A stretch of DNA of 64,000 bases from Oxalobacter aliiformigenes (GCF_027116575.1 NZ_CP098252.1:1612001-1676000), one strand, 5' to 3'. Numbered from the stretch's first letter, positions 47,659-57,149 are shown. Notes: generated by a model from the letters alone, not told the origin. Numbers and translations are program-made.

Positions 47659-48831
47659 TTATTTTAACGCATAAGTATTGATAAATCGTACCAAACCGGA
47701 CGCCAAATCGGGCAAAGCCGCCATTTTTTTTGACCAGCCATATCCATGCCGGCTCAATAAGGGCATCAATTCCCGGAATTCTTCCCAGCTTTCGTGGCTG
47801 ATCCGACCGTCATGAACACGATTCCATACGTGCCAGAAACGCTTCACTTTCCGCGCATCTTCTTCTGAAACACCGGCCAGATACCTTTTCAGAAAAGCTT
47901 CCAGTTTGGGCAGATGAATATCATCTTCCTGAGGATAAATGTGCCAGACAAAAGGACGCCCCGCCCATTGGGCCCTGACAAACGAATCCTCTCCCCGCAC
48001 AAAATTGAGATCGCACGACCACAACAAGCGGTCATAGAGACTTTGTTCGATCATGGGAAGAATCTGCAAATCCAGCCGACCGGAAGAAAAACGGGTTCCC
48101 GCAACAGCAGGTCTTTTCATGAACGACCGGACGGCTTCCACTGCAACTCCTTCAGGAACCAGACACAATATGTCCCGGTCACCATTTTTGAAAGACTCCA
48201 GCAAAGACTCGACCGGCGCTCCCGGATAACAGAACAGGGAAACGATAAACTGCTGTCGCCGCACAGCGACACCGAGGGATGACAAAAAACGGATAGCATG
48301 CTCTCTGTCACACTGGAATTTGTCACGCGCATCGAGTACCCCCTTTTCCCGGATCAGCCCTCCTGTTTTTCGGGTAAAACCGGGAAAATAAAAATACTTG
48401 GTCAACGGAACCCACGATTGCGGCGACGCCATCAAATGGCTGTCTTCCACCCATGATTCCGCACTGAGATACTCCAGATTGATCCAGACCGGAGCGATTT
48501 GTCCGGTGGCCATCTGCCTGACATAACATTCGGGCAGATGGACCCCGAAACCTTCAATGACCCCATCAGGAATATCCCCTGCGGGCAAGTCAGGAAAAGA
48601 AGACGGCCAAAGCCGGATATCGACACCGCAAACAGTCTGTTCGGGACATCCGGCGATCACCTCCGGACAGATTTTTTGCAGAACAGCAGGCCGATCAATC
48701 CACAATCTGACCCGGAAACCATACTCACCGGCAAGCTGTCTGGCCAGACGCCAGCAAACTCCCGCATCGCCGAAATTGTCGATGACCTGACAAAACAGAT
48801 CCAGCCGCAAAAATATCGAACGACAAGCCAT
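47659..48831 (-). CDS. earP: EF-P arginine rhamnosyltransferase EarP
   Basis: GT-B enzyme (GT104) that transfers rhamnose from dTDP-beta-L-rhamnose to Arg32 of EF-P. The 390 residues begin LDLFCQVIDNFGDAGVCWRLARQL, with Asp18 and Asp22 matching the two catalytic-region aspartates known from Pseudomonas EarP, and the C-terminal donor site has RGEDSFVRAQWAGRPFVWHIYPQ with the key Glu. It is upstream of efp in one unit. Its donor is made by the rfbACDB operon in the same window. Confidence 0.95.
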   Translation of the reverse strand: MACRSIFLRLDLFCQVIDNFGDAGVCWRLARQLAGEYGFRVRLWIDRPAVLQKICPEVIAGCPEQTVCGVDIRLWPSSFPDLPAGDIPDGVIEGFGVHLPECYVRQMATGQIAPVWINLEYLSAESWVEDSHLMASPQSWVPLTKYFYFPGFTRKTGGLIREKGVLDARDKFQCDREHAIRFLSSLGVAVRRQQFIVSLFCYPGAPVESLLESFKNGDRDILCLVPEGVAVEAVRSFMKRPAVAGTRFSSGRLDLQILPMIEQSLYDRLLWSCDLNFVRGEDSFVRAQWAGRPFVWHIYPQEDDIHLPKLEAFLKRYLAGVSEEDARKVKRFWHVWNRVHDGRISHESWEEFRELMPLLSRHGYGWSKKMAALPDLASGLVRFINTYALK

Positions 48832-48860
48832 GTCCTGTCAATACCAGCAAAAAATGCGTT

Positions 48861-49658
48861 TTATTCAGCCGATTTCAGCAAGGGCAGCATCTGGCCGAAA
48901 ACCCTGGGCGTTCCGGCCACGATATTGCCAGACTCAAGAAAACCGGACTCTCCATCGAAATCGGACACAATCCCTCCCGCTTCCGAAACCAGAAGCGCCC
49001 CGGCGGCGATATCCCAGATTTTCAGCGACTTCTCGTAATATCCGTCATACCGTCCGCAGGCGACATAAGCCAGATCCAAGGCCGCCGAACCGGGACGCCG
49101 GACAGCCTGGCAATTCAGAGTCATGGCCTCGAACATGCGCAGAAATTCCTTCAGGGCTTCCGGGTCTTTCCTGCGACCGGCAAACCCGGTCCCGATCAGC
49201 GCTCTCGACAAACGATCCGTCCTGCTGACCCGGATACGCTTGTTGTTCAGAAAAGCGCCTGCTCCTTTGGTTGCTGTAAACAGGTCGTTATGAACCGGAT
49301 CGTAAATAACGCCCTGGGTAACGACGCCACGTTGCCTCAGTGCAATAGAGATGCAATAGCACGGAAAACCGTGAATGAAATTGGTCGTTCCGTCAATCGG
49401 ATCGATAATCCAGACATTTTCGCTTTCATCGTTCAGGCCATTCGAGGCACCTGATTCTTCCGCCAGAACGGCATGCGTGGGATAAGCCGTCAACAAGACA
49501 TCGATAATCGCCGCTTCGGCAGCCTTGTCCACTTCGGTGACGAAATCGTTCTGATCCTTTTGTTCGACTGCGATCTGTTCCAGATCGAATGAAGCGCGAT
49601 TGATAATGGTTGCGGCACGGCGGGCTGCCTTGACCGCCATGTTAAGCATTGGTTGCAT
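48861..49658 (-). CDS. suhB: Inositol monophosphatase family protein SuhB
   Basis: Mg-dependent phosphatase that in proteobacteria also acts in rRNA antitermination complexes. The 265 residues contain [20 protein letters not shown], the metal site [17 protein letters not shown] and [17 protein letters not shown], in the right order. ATG 49658 gives a protein starting [15 protein letters not shown], as in SuhB; a frame extending 57 bases upstream lacks homology. It is divergent from trmJ, an arrangement common in beta- and gammaproteobacteria. Confidence 0.94.
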   Translation of the reverse strand: MQPMLNMAVKAARRAATIINRASFDLEQIAVEQKDQNDFVTEVDKAAEAAIIDVLLTAYPTHAVLAEESGASNGLNDESENVWIIDPIDGTTNFIHGFPCYCISIALRQRGVVTQGVIYDPVHNDLFTATKGAGAFLNNKRIRVSRTDRLSRALIGTGFAGRRKDPEALKEFLRMFEAMTLNCQAVRRPGSAALDLAYVACGRYDGYYEKSLKIWDIAAGALLVSEAGGIVSDFDGESGFLESGNIVAGTPRVFGQMLPLLKSAE

Positions 49659-49803
49659 AGCGTTTTCGTAAAAATGACGGCACCGGCCATACCCGAAAAG
49701 TCGGCACGGTGTCATAATGATTCAATAAAAAACCGGACAAGTCAGGGAAGCACTTCTTCATTTCAAGCCCGCTTCCCTGTCTTCTATAAGCCTTGTATTG
49801 TAA

Positions 49804-50580
49804 ATGAACCAGCCGAAAACCGACACATCCATTTTCCGGACTTTGCGATTTATCCTTGTCGAAACCAGCCATCCCGGTAATGTCGGTGCAGCAGCACGCG
49901 CCATCAAGACAATGGGATTCGGACGACTCATCCTCGTTCGTCCCCGCTTCAGGGACGTCCTGACCCAAGATGAAGCCATCGCATTCGCCAGTGGTGCACA
50001 GGATATACTGGAAAAAGCGGAAATCACCGATTCCATGGATGTCGCTCTCGGAAACTGCCAGTTTGCAGCCGCCATCACCGCCCGGCTCCGTGAATTTTCC
50101 CCTCCGGTCCTGACCCCGCGGGAATTTGCAGAAACCGTCCTGCCAGACCCGCATGTCCATTGCGCCCTTGTTTTCGGCAGTGAACGTTACGGATTGCCCA
50201 ATGATGTTGTCGAGCGATGTCACGCACTGATCAACATCCCGGCCAATCCCGACTATTCTTCACTGAATCTGGCACAAGCCATACAGGTTCTGGCCTATGA
50301 ATGCCGCATGGCCCTGCTTGTCCGAAACGGAAATATCGTAAGAGACAGCCATATCGGTTTTCACGGCGATCCGGCCTCTGTCGAACAGATCAATGGCATG
50401 TTCGATCATCTGGAAACTGCATTGACCACCATCGGTTTTCTGAATCCGGCCAATCCCAAAAAACTGATGTCCCGGCTGAGAAGGCTTTTTTCGCGAAGCC
50501 AGCTTGAAACGGAAGAGGTCAATATCCTGCGGGGAATCGCCCGACAAATTGAAAAACATGCCGGTCCCAAAACAAACTGA
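49804..50580 (+). CDS. trmJ: tRNA (cytidine/uridine-2'-O-)-methyltransferase TrmJ
   Basis: SPOUT-fold methyltransferase modifying the 2'-OH of residue 32 in several tRNAs. The 258 residues show FILVETSHPGNVGAAARAIKTMGF, ALVFGSERYGLPNDVVERCHALINIPAN and YSSLNLAQAIQVLAYECRMAL, the three knot motifs, plus a short C-terminal helical extension typical of TrmJ. It is divergent from suhB and ends exactly where the converging lexA begins. Confidence 0.93.
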   Translation: MNQPKTDTSIFRTLRFILVETSHPGNVGAAARAIKTMGFGRLILVRPRFRDVLTQDEAIAFASGAQDILEKAEITDSMDVALGNCQFAAAITARLREFSPPVLTPREFAETVLPDPHVHCALVFGSERYGLPNDVVERCHALINIPANPDYSSLNLAQAIQVLAYECRMALLVRNGNIVRDSHIGFHGDPASVEQINGMFDHLETALTTIGFLNPANPKKLMSRLRRLFSRSQLETEEVNILRGIARQIEKHAGPKTN

Positions 50581-51219
50581 CTAGTGCCAGGTCCGCAAAA
50601 GACCGACGACCAGTCCCTCAATCCGGAAATTGTCGGACTCCCTGTTTATCCGGATAGGCTCGAAATCGGGATTTTCCGAAATCAGCTCAACGGTTGATCC
50701 CGTTTTGCGGAAACGCTTGACCGTTACGTCATCACCGATTCTGGCGACGACGATCTGGCCGTTACGTACCTTTTCCGTTTTTTTGACCGCAATCAGATCT
50801 CCTTCCAGAATACCGATATCCCGCATGGAAAGTCCCCTCACCTTCAACAGATAATCGGGTTTGTCCGAAAACAGGGAGGGATCCAGCTGATACGTTTTCT
50901 CCACATGTTCCTGAGCCAGAATGGGAGAACCCGCCGCGACACGCCCCACCAATGGAACGGCGTATTGCATCTGGGCTGGCGATACGGAAACCGGCATTCC
51001 CGCATCGTCCTGCAGCAGGCGAATCCCCCTTGAAATACCCGGAACCATCTCGATAACGCCTTTACGGGCCAATGCCTGCAAATGCTCTTCGGCCGCATTG
51101 ACGGACCTGAATCCCAATTCCGCCGCAATTTCGGCACGTGTCGGCGGAAAACCGGTTTTTTCAATCGATTTGCTGATAAGATTCAGTATTTCCTGTTGCC
51201 GTGCTGTCAGTTTGATCAT
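50581..51219 (-). CDS. lexA: SOS repressor LexA
   Basis: Represses DNA-damage genes and cleaves itself when RecA filaments form. The 212 residues have the winged-helix domain ([34 protein letters not shown]), the cleavage site in RVAAGSP (Ala-Gly), the catalytic Ser in [15 protein letters not shown] and the catalytic Lys in [13 protein letters not shown]. The frame is open 249 bases further upstream, but only ATG 51219 starts at the conserved MIKLTARQQ and has GAGG before it. A near-consensus LexA box at 51262-51277 indicates autoregulation. Confidence 0.96.
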   Translation of the reverse strand: MIKLTARQQEILNLISKSIEKTGFPPTRAEIAAELGFRSVNAAEEHLQALARKGVIEMVPGISRGIRLLQDDAGMPVSVSPAQMQYAVPLVGRVAAGSPILAQEHVEKTYQLDPSLFSDKPDYLLKVRGLSMRDIGILEGDLIAVKKTEKVRNGQIVVARIGDDVTVKRFRKTGSTVELISENPDFEPIRINRESDNFRIEGLVVGLLRTWH

Positions 51220-51261
51220 GTACGCCTCGCCGAAAACCGGTAATTCACTGGTAATATTTGA

Positions 51262-51277
51262 CTGTGAATTTTTATAG
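51262..51277 (-). promoter_or_regulatory. LexA box of lexA
   Basis: CTGTGAATTTTTATAG matches CTGT-N8-ACAG with one mismatch in the last half-site. Read on the minus strand it contains TATAAA, a likely -10 box, so LexA would block its own promoter 43 bases before the start codon. Confidence 0.65.
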
Positions 51278-51377
51278 CCTGTTGATTTGATCAGTATTTT
51301 AAAAGAGAATCCCGTTTTTTTCCAGTTCCCGTGCAACGTTTTCATCGATCGGTCGTCATGCGTTTCTGTAAAACATA

Positions 51378-51406
51378 TTGCATTGAAACGGCTGGCACAG
51401 TAAAAT
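51378..51406 (+). promoter_or_regulatory. Promoter of the rpsF operon
   Basis: TTGCAT (51378-51383), exactly 17 bases, TAAAAT (51401-51406), giving a leader of about 65 bases before rpsF. The leader has a GC-rich stretch that could fold and serve S6/S18 feedback, but I did not confirm a structure. Confidence 0.55.
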
Positions 51407-51479
51407 AGCAAGATTTCTTCTTCCCGCACCTGACTTGACGCCGGGGCGGGCATATCTTTAACGTCCAAAAGGAGTATGC

Positions 51480-51854
51480 ATGCGTCACTACGAAATCGTC
51501 TTTATCGTTCATCCTGACCAGAGCGAACAGGTTCCGGCCATGATCGAACGTTACAAAAACAGCGTCACTTCCCGCGGCGGAAAAATCCATCGCGTCGAAG
51601 ACTGGGGCCGTCGCCAGCTGGCCTACATGATCAACAAATTCGCCAAAGCCCATTACGTTCTGATGAACATCGAATGCGATAGCGAAACCCTGAAAGAACT
51701 GGAAACGGCATTCAAATTCAACGATGCCATTTTGCGTCATCTGACCGTCAAAATGAAACATGCTGAAACCGGTCCTTCCCCGATGATGAAATCGGCACAG
51801 AAGGAAGAATCTGCCAAGGCAACCGCCCCTGCAGAACAGTCCGCGTCAGCCTGA
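51480..51854 (+). CDS. rpsF: 30S ribosomal protein S6
   Basis: Small-subunit protein that pairs with S18 on the platform. The 124 residues read [56 protein letters not shown] and [12 protein letters not shown], the whole S6 core, then a short Ala/Glu/Ser-rich tail. AAGGAG precedes the ATG. It leads the rpsF-priB-rpsR-rplI unit, which is normal for the group. Confidence 0.97.
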   Translation: MRHYEIVFIVHPDQSEQVPAMIERYKNSVTSRGGKIHRVEDWGRRQLAYMINKFAKAHYVLMNIECDSETLKELETAFKFNDAILRHLTVKMKHAETGPSPMMKSAQKEESAKATAPAEQSASA

Positions 51855-51877
51855 CAAAACCGCGACAGGAGACTTCC

Positions 51878-52180
51878 CTGATTCCCGAGAACCGGCTTTG
51901 TCTGACTGGCAGAATCCTGGAACGTGAATCGATCCGATACACACCTGCCGGCATTCCTGTGATCTCTGCCCGACTGGGACACCGTTCACAGCAGCCGGAA
52001 GCAGGAACGGACAGGAACGTGGAATTCGAAATGCCCGCTATCGTCATCGGCGATATGGCCGGAAAATTCGAAAAACTGGCAACAGACACGTTTTACCGCT
52101 TTACGGGTTTCATGGCGGCAAAAAGCTTCAAAAGCAAAAGTCTTCTGTTTCATATTACCGGCTTTTCATCGATTGGATAG
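51878..52180 (+). CDS. priB: Primosomal replication protein PriB, non-ATG start
   Basis: Single-stranded-DNA-binding OB-fold protein that helps PriA restart stalled forks. The protein reads [35 protein letters not shown] and [12 protein letters not shown], aligned end to end with PriB. No ATG, GTG or TTG precedes this homology in frame: the candidates are CTG at 51878 or ATT at 51881, 6 and 9 bases after a strong AGGAG (51867-51871). The first standard start is a GTG at 51959, which would remove the first beta strands. I place the start at CTG 51878 (100 residues). Its position between rpsF and rpsR is conserved. Confidence 0.85.
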   Translation: MIPENRLCLTGRILERESIRYTPAGIPVISARLGHRSQQPEAGTDRNVEFEMPAIVIGDMAGKFEKLATDTFYRFTGFMAAKSFKSKSLLFHITGFSSIG

Positions 52181-52209
52181 GCCAAACCTTTTATATACAG
52201 GAGCCAAAA

Positions 52210-52494
52210 ATGGCATTTGGTAAAAAATTCGACAAGAACAAAAACAAAGACAAACGCAAACAACAAAACCCTCTGTTCAAACGCAAAAAATTCTGCCGTT
52301 TCACGGTAGCCAATGTTGAACAGATCGATTACAAGGATATCGACACCCTGAAAGATTTTATCCAGGAAAACTGCAAAATCATGCCAGCCCGTCTGACAGG
52401 CACCAAGGCACACTACCAGCGTCAGCTCGACACCGCCATCAAACGCGCTCGTTTTTTGGCCCTGCTGCCTTACACTTCCCTGCATTCCGCCTGA
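52210..52494 (+). CDS. rpsR: 30S ribosomal protein S18
   Basis: Platform protein of the small subunit, partner of S6. The 94 residues have a basic N-terminus and the core [42 protein letters not shown] and [14 protein letters not shown]. It retains one cysteine in the position often found in zinc-type S18, but the full zinc set is absent. AGGAG lies before the ATG. It lies third in the operon. Confidence 0.97.
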   Translation: MAFGKKFDKNKNKDKRKQQNPLFKRKKFCRFTVANVEQIDYKDIDTLKDFIQENCKIMPARLTGTKAHYQRQLDTAIKRARFLALLPYTSLHSA

Positions 52495-52531
52495 TTTTTG
52501 CCGGATAATCTAAAGAATATTGGAGAAAAAA

Positions 52532-52984
52532 ATGCAAGTAATTTTGTTGGATAAAGTCGGCAATCTCGGCAATCTCGGTGATGTCGTAAAAGTCAAGGAC
52601 GGATATGCCCGCAACTACCTGATTCCCCAGCGTATGGCACGCCGCGCTACCGCTGCCGCCATTGAGGAATTCGAAGCGAAACGCGCCGAACTGGAAAAGG
52701 CAGCGGCAGAAAAACTGGCAAATGCCCAGACCCAGGGCGAAAAACTGGCTGGTCTGACTGTCCAGATCCTGCAGAAATCCGGTGTGGACGGCCGTCTGTT
52801 CGGTTCCGTCACCAATTTCGATATCGCAGAAGCACTCACCAAACAAGGCTTCGATATCCACAAAGCCCAAGTTCGCCTGCCACAAGGTCCATTCAAGACC
52901 GTTGGTGACTTCCCCGTCGCCATCGCCTTGCATTCCGATGTGGTTGTCGACATTACCGTTTCCGTTCTCGGCGAACACGTTTAA
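52532..52984 (+). CDS. rplI: 50S ribosomal protein L9
   Basis: Large-subunit protein reaching from the L1 stalk base. The 150 residues start [30 protein letters not shown], then a long connecting helix and the C-terminal domain ([21 protein letters not shown]). ATG 52532 follows GGAG; the frame is open to a TTG 12 bases upstream that is part of that ribosome-binding site. A strong terminator closes the operon. Confidence 0.97.
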   Translation: MQVILLDKVGNLGNLGDVVKVKDGYARNYLIPQRMARRATAAAIEEFEAKRAELEKAAAEKLANAQTQGEKLAGLTVQILQKSGVDGRLFGSVTNFDIAEALTKQGFDIHKAQVRLPQGPFKTVGDFPVAIALHSDVVVDITVSVLGEHV

Positions 52985-53000
52985 CAGGGTCACGACCTGG

Positions 53001-53038
53001 AAAAAGCCCGGAGAAATTTATTTCTTCGGGCTTTTTTT
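53001..53038 (+). terminator. Terminator of the rpsF operon
   Basis: AAAGCCCG (53003-53010) pairs with CGGGCTTT (53027-53034), with additional GAGAAA/TTTCTT pairing in the arm, followed by a run of seven T. Confidence 0.9.
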
Positions 53039-53448
53039 ATTGTCTCTGTCCTTTAGCGACAAAACAATAACGCTTTTTTCACTTCTCTTCTGACTGGACA
53101 TTCCGTCGTACCGATAATCTCTCACTGACTGGTGCCGGCAACGGAAACGATCCTGGACAATAAGACTTTTACAAAGCCGGATATAAAATACTAGCAATAC
53201 CCCTGCTTTCAGGACCCTCCCCCTACCTGGCCCATCGGGTATTGCAATCGGATATGCCGCCAATACGGTTTCCACAGATATTTCTGTCACTTTCTATCCC
53301 GGCAGTTCTCGAAACAGCCTCGGCAAAATTCGTCAGCTGCAAACCGGATATGGCATACCGGCATTTCCACCCAAAAACGGCGACAATTGCCATACGAATG
53401 AACCATTCATCAAACAGAAACCGCTGATTTTGCCGCTTTCAATCCGGC
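53039..53448. other. Gap between the rpsF operon and the encapsulin operon
   Basis: About 410 bases with no supported gene and no promoter-like pair that stands out. The desulfurase gene converges on this gap from the right; I see no clear hairpin with a T run for its end. Confidence 0.5.
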
Positions 53449-54993
53449 TCAATATTGCCGCAACCGCAAAAGTGTTTTGACAAGACAATCGATTTCCTCA
53501 AATGTATTATAGAAAGCAAGGGATGGACGGACGGTTGCCTCAAGACCATATCGCCTCAAAGCCGGCTGCGCACAATGATGCCCTGCTCTGACAGCAATTC
53601 CGTGCCGGCTCAGATAGTGGCCGATTTCCGAAACATCGTACCCGTCCATGACAAAAGAAAGTACACTTGTCCTGTCTGCGGCATTTCCGATCAGATGCAA
53701 TCCGGAAATACGCTTAAACTGATCCATCGCATAAACCAGCAATTCATGTTCGTAACGGCTTATCTCATGAATGCCGGTTTTCTCGACATAATCCAATGCT
53801 GCCCCCAACCCGACGGCACCGGCAATGTTGCCGGTACCTGCCTCGAACCGTGCGGGAGCCGGGCGATATCGTGTTTTTCCGAAGGTGACATCGGCTATCA
53901 TATTCCCGCCGCCCTGATACGGAACGGCACTATCCAGCAGTTCCTTTTTTCCGTAAACGACGCCGATTCCGGTCGGCCCGAAAATCTTGTGTCCAGAAAA
54001 AACCAGAAAATCCGCATCCAGTTCCTGTACATCAACAGGAATGTGCGCAACTGACTGCGCAGCGTCGATCAGGGTTTTCACACCATGGTGGTGAGCGATG
54101 CCGATCATTTCACCGACAGGTGTTACCGTTCCCAGTGCATTGGAAACATGCGTGACGGAAACGAAACGTGTCCGTCTATTGAACAGTTTCCGGTATTCCG
54201 ACAAAATCAGCTGTCCGCTGTCGTCGGCTGGAATCACACGAATAAGCGCTCCTGTTTCCGCACAAACCTGCTGCCAGGGAACAATATTGGCATGATGTTC
54301 AAGAATGGACAGAATAATTTCATCGCCGGCCTCAAGCCGCGGTTTTACGTAACTCTGCGCGACAAGATTGATCCCTTCCGTTGTTCCCCTGACGAATACA
54401 ATATCGGATGCAGAAGGAGCCGTCAGGAAAGCGGCCACTTTCTGTCGTGCTTCCTCATAAGCGTCCGTAGAACGCGCAGCCAGCTCATGCGCTCCCCGAT
54501 GGACATTGGAATTTTCATGAAGGTAAAACCGGCTGATACGCTCGATCACCGGTTCCGGTTTCTGCGTCGTCGCGGCATTATCCAGCCAGACCAGTTTTTG
54601 TCCGTTATTGACCTTTTCGGACAAAATAGGGAAATCCCGCCGGATCCGTTCCACATCAAACACTTTCCGACTGGACGGGCTGTCTTTGCGTGTTACGGAT
54701 TTTTCGTCACCGACCGCCTGCAAAACCGGATGGTATGCTCCTGTTGCATTCTCTTCCTTGAGGAACACCGTATCAGAAAATATCGACGACAGTTCGTCCG
54801 GATAATTTATGCCGGATAACTCACCGGCGATCCTCTTTAGTCCGGAACCGGTATACGAAACAGACCGCTTTCCCGACAAACCCCGTCCGAATTCAGGAAA
54901 ACAGGCAATGGACAAGTTCGCGATCTCCCGCAAAACAGGATCGTCGTCCTTGCCGGAAACTTCAGGGAAAAAATTCCGGTCAGTTGTAATCAT
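53449..54993 (-). CDS. Encapsulin cargo cysteine desulfurase (SufS-like, N-terminal extension)
   Basis: PLP enzyme releasing sulfur from cysteine as an enzyme persulfide, leaving alanine. From residue 112 it is a class II (SufS-type) desulfurase: FDVERIRRDFPIL, LDNAATTQKP, the PLP lysine in SGHKIFG (Lys336) and the catalytic cysteine in GHHCAQP (Cys474). The first 110 residues are an extra, low-order region rich in Ser, Asp and Gly, absent from ordinary SufS (about 406 residues) and typical of family 2A encapsulin cargo, where it directs packaging. The ATG lies 14 bases inside the end of the shell gene. It is the last gene of the operon. Confidence 0.93.
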   Translation of the reverse strand: MITTDRNFFPEVSGKDDDPVLREIANLSIACFPEFGRGLSGKRSVSYTGSGLKRIAGELSGINYPDELSSIFSDTVFLKEENATGAYHPVLQAVGDEKSVTRKDSPSSRKVFDVERIRRDFPILSEKVNNGQKLVWLDNAATTQKPEPVIERISRFYLHENSNVHRGAHELAARSTDAYEEARQKVAAFLTAPSASDIVFVRGTTEGINLVAQSYVKPRLEAGDEIILSILEHHANIVPWQQVCAETGALIRVIPADDSGQLILSEYRKLFNRRTRFVSVTHVSNALGTVTPVGEMIGIAHHHGVKTLIDAAQSVAHIPVDVQELDADFLVFSGHKIFGPTGIGVVYGKKELLDSAVPYQGGGNMIADVTFGKTRYRPAPARFEAGTGNIAGAVGLGAALDYVEKTGIHEISRYEHELLVYAMDQFKRISGLHLIGNAADRTSVLSFVMDGYDVSEIGHYLSRHGIAVRAGHHCAQPALRRYGLEATVRPSLAFYNTFEEIDCLVKTLLRLRQY

Positions 54994-55924
54994 AATAATT
55001 ACCTATATCGACATCTTCCAGAACAGCAACGGCATCATCCGACAGAATGGCAACCGAGCAATAAATGGAAAGCAGATAAGACGCGATTCCTTTGTCGTCA
55101 ATTCCCCTGAACTTGACCGAGAGTCCTCTCGACTGTTCATCGGGAAGATTTTTCTGATACAAACCGATGACCCCTTGATTCGCCTCACCGGTACGGACAA
55201 GCAGAATATCCGTTTTGCCCGCCTTTCCTTTCGGTTCCCTGACGCCATCGACCAGCAGCTTGTTCGTCGGAAAAATCGGAATTCCTCGCCATGTCAGAAA
55301 ATGCGAACCGAACAGATCGACTGTTGCCGGAGGCACTCCCCGACGTGTGCACTCACGGCCGAATGCCGCAATAGCCCGAGGATGAGCCAGAAAAAAAGAC
55401 GGTTCTTTCCAGACCCTGGAAATCAGTTCATCGAAATCATCCGGTGTCGGGAAACCTGTCCGTGACTGTATCCGCTGGGAATCCGGCACATTCTTGAGTA
55501 AACCGTAATCATCATTATTGATCAGCTGCCCTTCCTGACGCTCGCGGATACTTTCTATTGCCAGACGCAACTGCTCCCTGATCTGATTGTGCGGAACACT
55601 GTAAATATCGGAAATCCGGGTATCGATATTGATAATGGCCGAGATGGAATTCAGAACGTACTCACGGGGTTTTTCCTCATAATCGATAAACGTCTGTGGA
55701 ATGACCGTTTCCTTTCTGATCTGGCTGCACAGCACTTCAAGTGGCGACTGATCTTCCACCACCCTGTTCCGCCGGAAAATCCCCGTTTCAAGACCTTTCC
55801 ATTCCAGTACCCGCGTCAGCCACCGCGGTGTCAACGACTGATACTGTGCCGTCGTTTTCGTCACATCCGACAATTGATAAGCGGCATCTATTCCAAGTGA
55901 TGCTGGTTTACTTTCCTCTGACAT
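54980..55924 (-). CDS. Family 2A encapsulin shell protein (SrpI-like)
   Basis: HK97-fold protein that self-assembles into an icosahedral nanocompartment. The 314 residues begin SLGIDAAYQLSDVTKTTAQYQSLTPRWLTRVLEWKGLETGIFRRNR, then a helix-rich section with VPDSQRIQSRTGFPTPDDFDELISRVWKEPSFFLAHPRAIAAFGRE, and end with LSIYCSVAILSDDAVAVLEDVDIGNYYDYN, all features of the SrpI/family 2A group once called major membrane protein I. The desulfurase gene overlaps its end and a ThiF-rhodanese gene lies 49 bases upstream. AGGGA precedes the ATG. The compartment is predicted to hold the desulfurase and sulfur. Confidence 0.93.
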   Translation of the reverse strand: MSEESKPASLGIDAAYQLSDVTKTTAQYQSLTPRWLTRVLEWKGLETGIFRRNRVVEDQSPLEVLCSQIRKETVIPQTFIDYEEKPREYVLNSISAIINIDTRISDIYSVPHNQIREQLRLAIESIRERQEGQLINNDDYGLLKNVPDSQRIQSRTGFPTPDDFDELISRVWKEPSFFLAHPRAIAAFGRECTRRGVPPATVDLFGSHFLTWRGIPIFPTNKLLVDGVREPKGKAGKTDILLVRTGEANQGVIGLYQKNLPDEQSRGLSVKFRGIDDKGIASYLLSIYCSVAILSDDAVAVLEDVDIGNYYDYN

Positions 55925-55973
55925 AGCTTTCCCTTTTCCGGTTTTTTCTTCAAATACAGATTATTGTCTTGTC

Positions 55974-57149
55974 TTAATAGACCGGCATGGAGCTATCCAC
56001 TTCTTTTGCCCAGCCAATGATTCCGTCTTTCAGACTCAACAGTTTTCCGCCATATCCAGCCTTCATCAACTCCTCGATGAGGTAAACGCTTTTCTGTCCT
56101 GACTTGCAAATGAATACCGTTTCGGCCTCCCGATCGAGCTCATCCATATGCCTTTGTACCTGACCGAAAGGGATATGTCTGGCCCCTTCTATCCAGGCAA
56201 TCGCTTTTTCATGAGGTTCCCGGATATCGATTAGTTGAATGTTTTCATGTTTTTCCAGCCGCTCTTTCAGAGTGACCGGAGTTATTTCCTCGACAATGTA
56301 TGAACGGTCACGCTTCCCGATACCGCAAAACTCCTCATAATCGATCAGTCCGGTAACCGTCGGATGTTCACCACATACCGGACAGGCAGGATCTTTCTGA
56401 ATGGCATATTCCCTGAACTGCATTTGCCAGGCATCCAGAGAGAGCAGTCGCCCGATCAGCGGTTCACCGCCCCCGACAATCAGTTTGACGACTTCATTGG
56501 CCTGGATCGTACCGATCATTCCGGATATCACACCAACCACACCGGCTTCTCCGCAAGACGGAACCGTACCGGGAGCGGGTGGATCGGGATACAGACAGCG
56601 ATAACAGGGGCCTTTTCTGGCATCGAAAACACTTGCCAGCCCATCGAACCGGTAAATGGAACCGTAAACATCCGGTTTCCTGAGCAGGACACAAGCATCA
56701 TTGATGAGATAGCGTGACTGGAAATTATCCGTACCATCCACAATAATGTCGTAACCAGCCATGATTTCCAGTGCATTTTCACTGGTCAGTTTCGTATTGA
56801 AAACCTCGACATTGACGGCAGGATTGAGTGCCCGAATGCGATCCTTTGCCGATGCGACCTTCGGACGCCCGATATCACGTGTGGAATGAATCACCTGCCG
56901 CTGAAGATTGGACAATTCGACTTCGTCGAAATCCAGAAGCCCGATGGTTCCGACACCGGCAGCCGCCAGATACAAGGCCACCGGAGAGCCGAGCCCTCCC
57001 GCCCCGACAATCAGGACTCTGGCCTTGCCCAGTTTTTCCTGGCCCTGTATGCCGATCTGAGGCAACAGAAGATGCCGGCTGTAACGGATAATCTCGTCCT
57101 TCTCCTGTCCGGCAGAACGGGAAACCGGAGAAAAAGTTTCCCTGTTCAT
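55974..57149 (-). CDS. MoeB/ThiF E1-like enzyme fused to a rhodanese domain
   Basis: Adenylates the C-terminus of a small ubiquitin-like sulfur carrier and passes sulfur to it. The 391 residues contain the ATP loop VGAGGLGSP (from Gly49), LLDFDEVELSNLQRQ, zinc pairs CYRC (182/185) and CPVC (256/259), the conserved Cys199 in PSCGEAG, and from about 295 a rhodanese domain with active-site CKSGQKS (Cys348). Such fusions take persulfide sulfur from a desulfurase. Lying next to the encapsulin and its desulfurase, it is the likely exit route for sulfur. No ThiS or MoaD partner is seen in the window. Confidence 0.9.
   Translation of the reverse strand: MNRETFSPVSRSAGQEKDEIIRYSRHLLLPQIGIQGQEKLGKARVLIVGAGGLGSPVALYLAAAGVGTIGLLDFDEVELSNLQRQVIHSTRDIGRPKVASAKDRIRALNPAVNVEVFNTKLTSENALEIMAGYDIIVDGTDNFQSRYLINDACVLLRKPDVYGSIYRFDGLASVFDARKGPCYRCLYPDPPAPGTVPSCGEAGVVGVISGMIGTIQANEVVKLIVGGGEPLIGRLLSLDAWQMQFREYAIQKDPACPVCGEHPTVTGLIDYEEFCGIGKRDRSYIVEEITPVTLKERLEKHENIQLIDIREPHEKAIAWIEGARHIPFGQVQRHMDELDREAETVFICKSGQKSVYLIEELMKAGYGGKLLSLKDGIIGWAKEVDSSMPVY

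Noticed and set aside
54980..55924. The HK97-fold protein as a phage capsid gene
   Set aside because: It has no phage neighbours and is paired with the desulfurase cargo gene, as in family 2A encapsulins.
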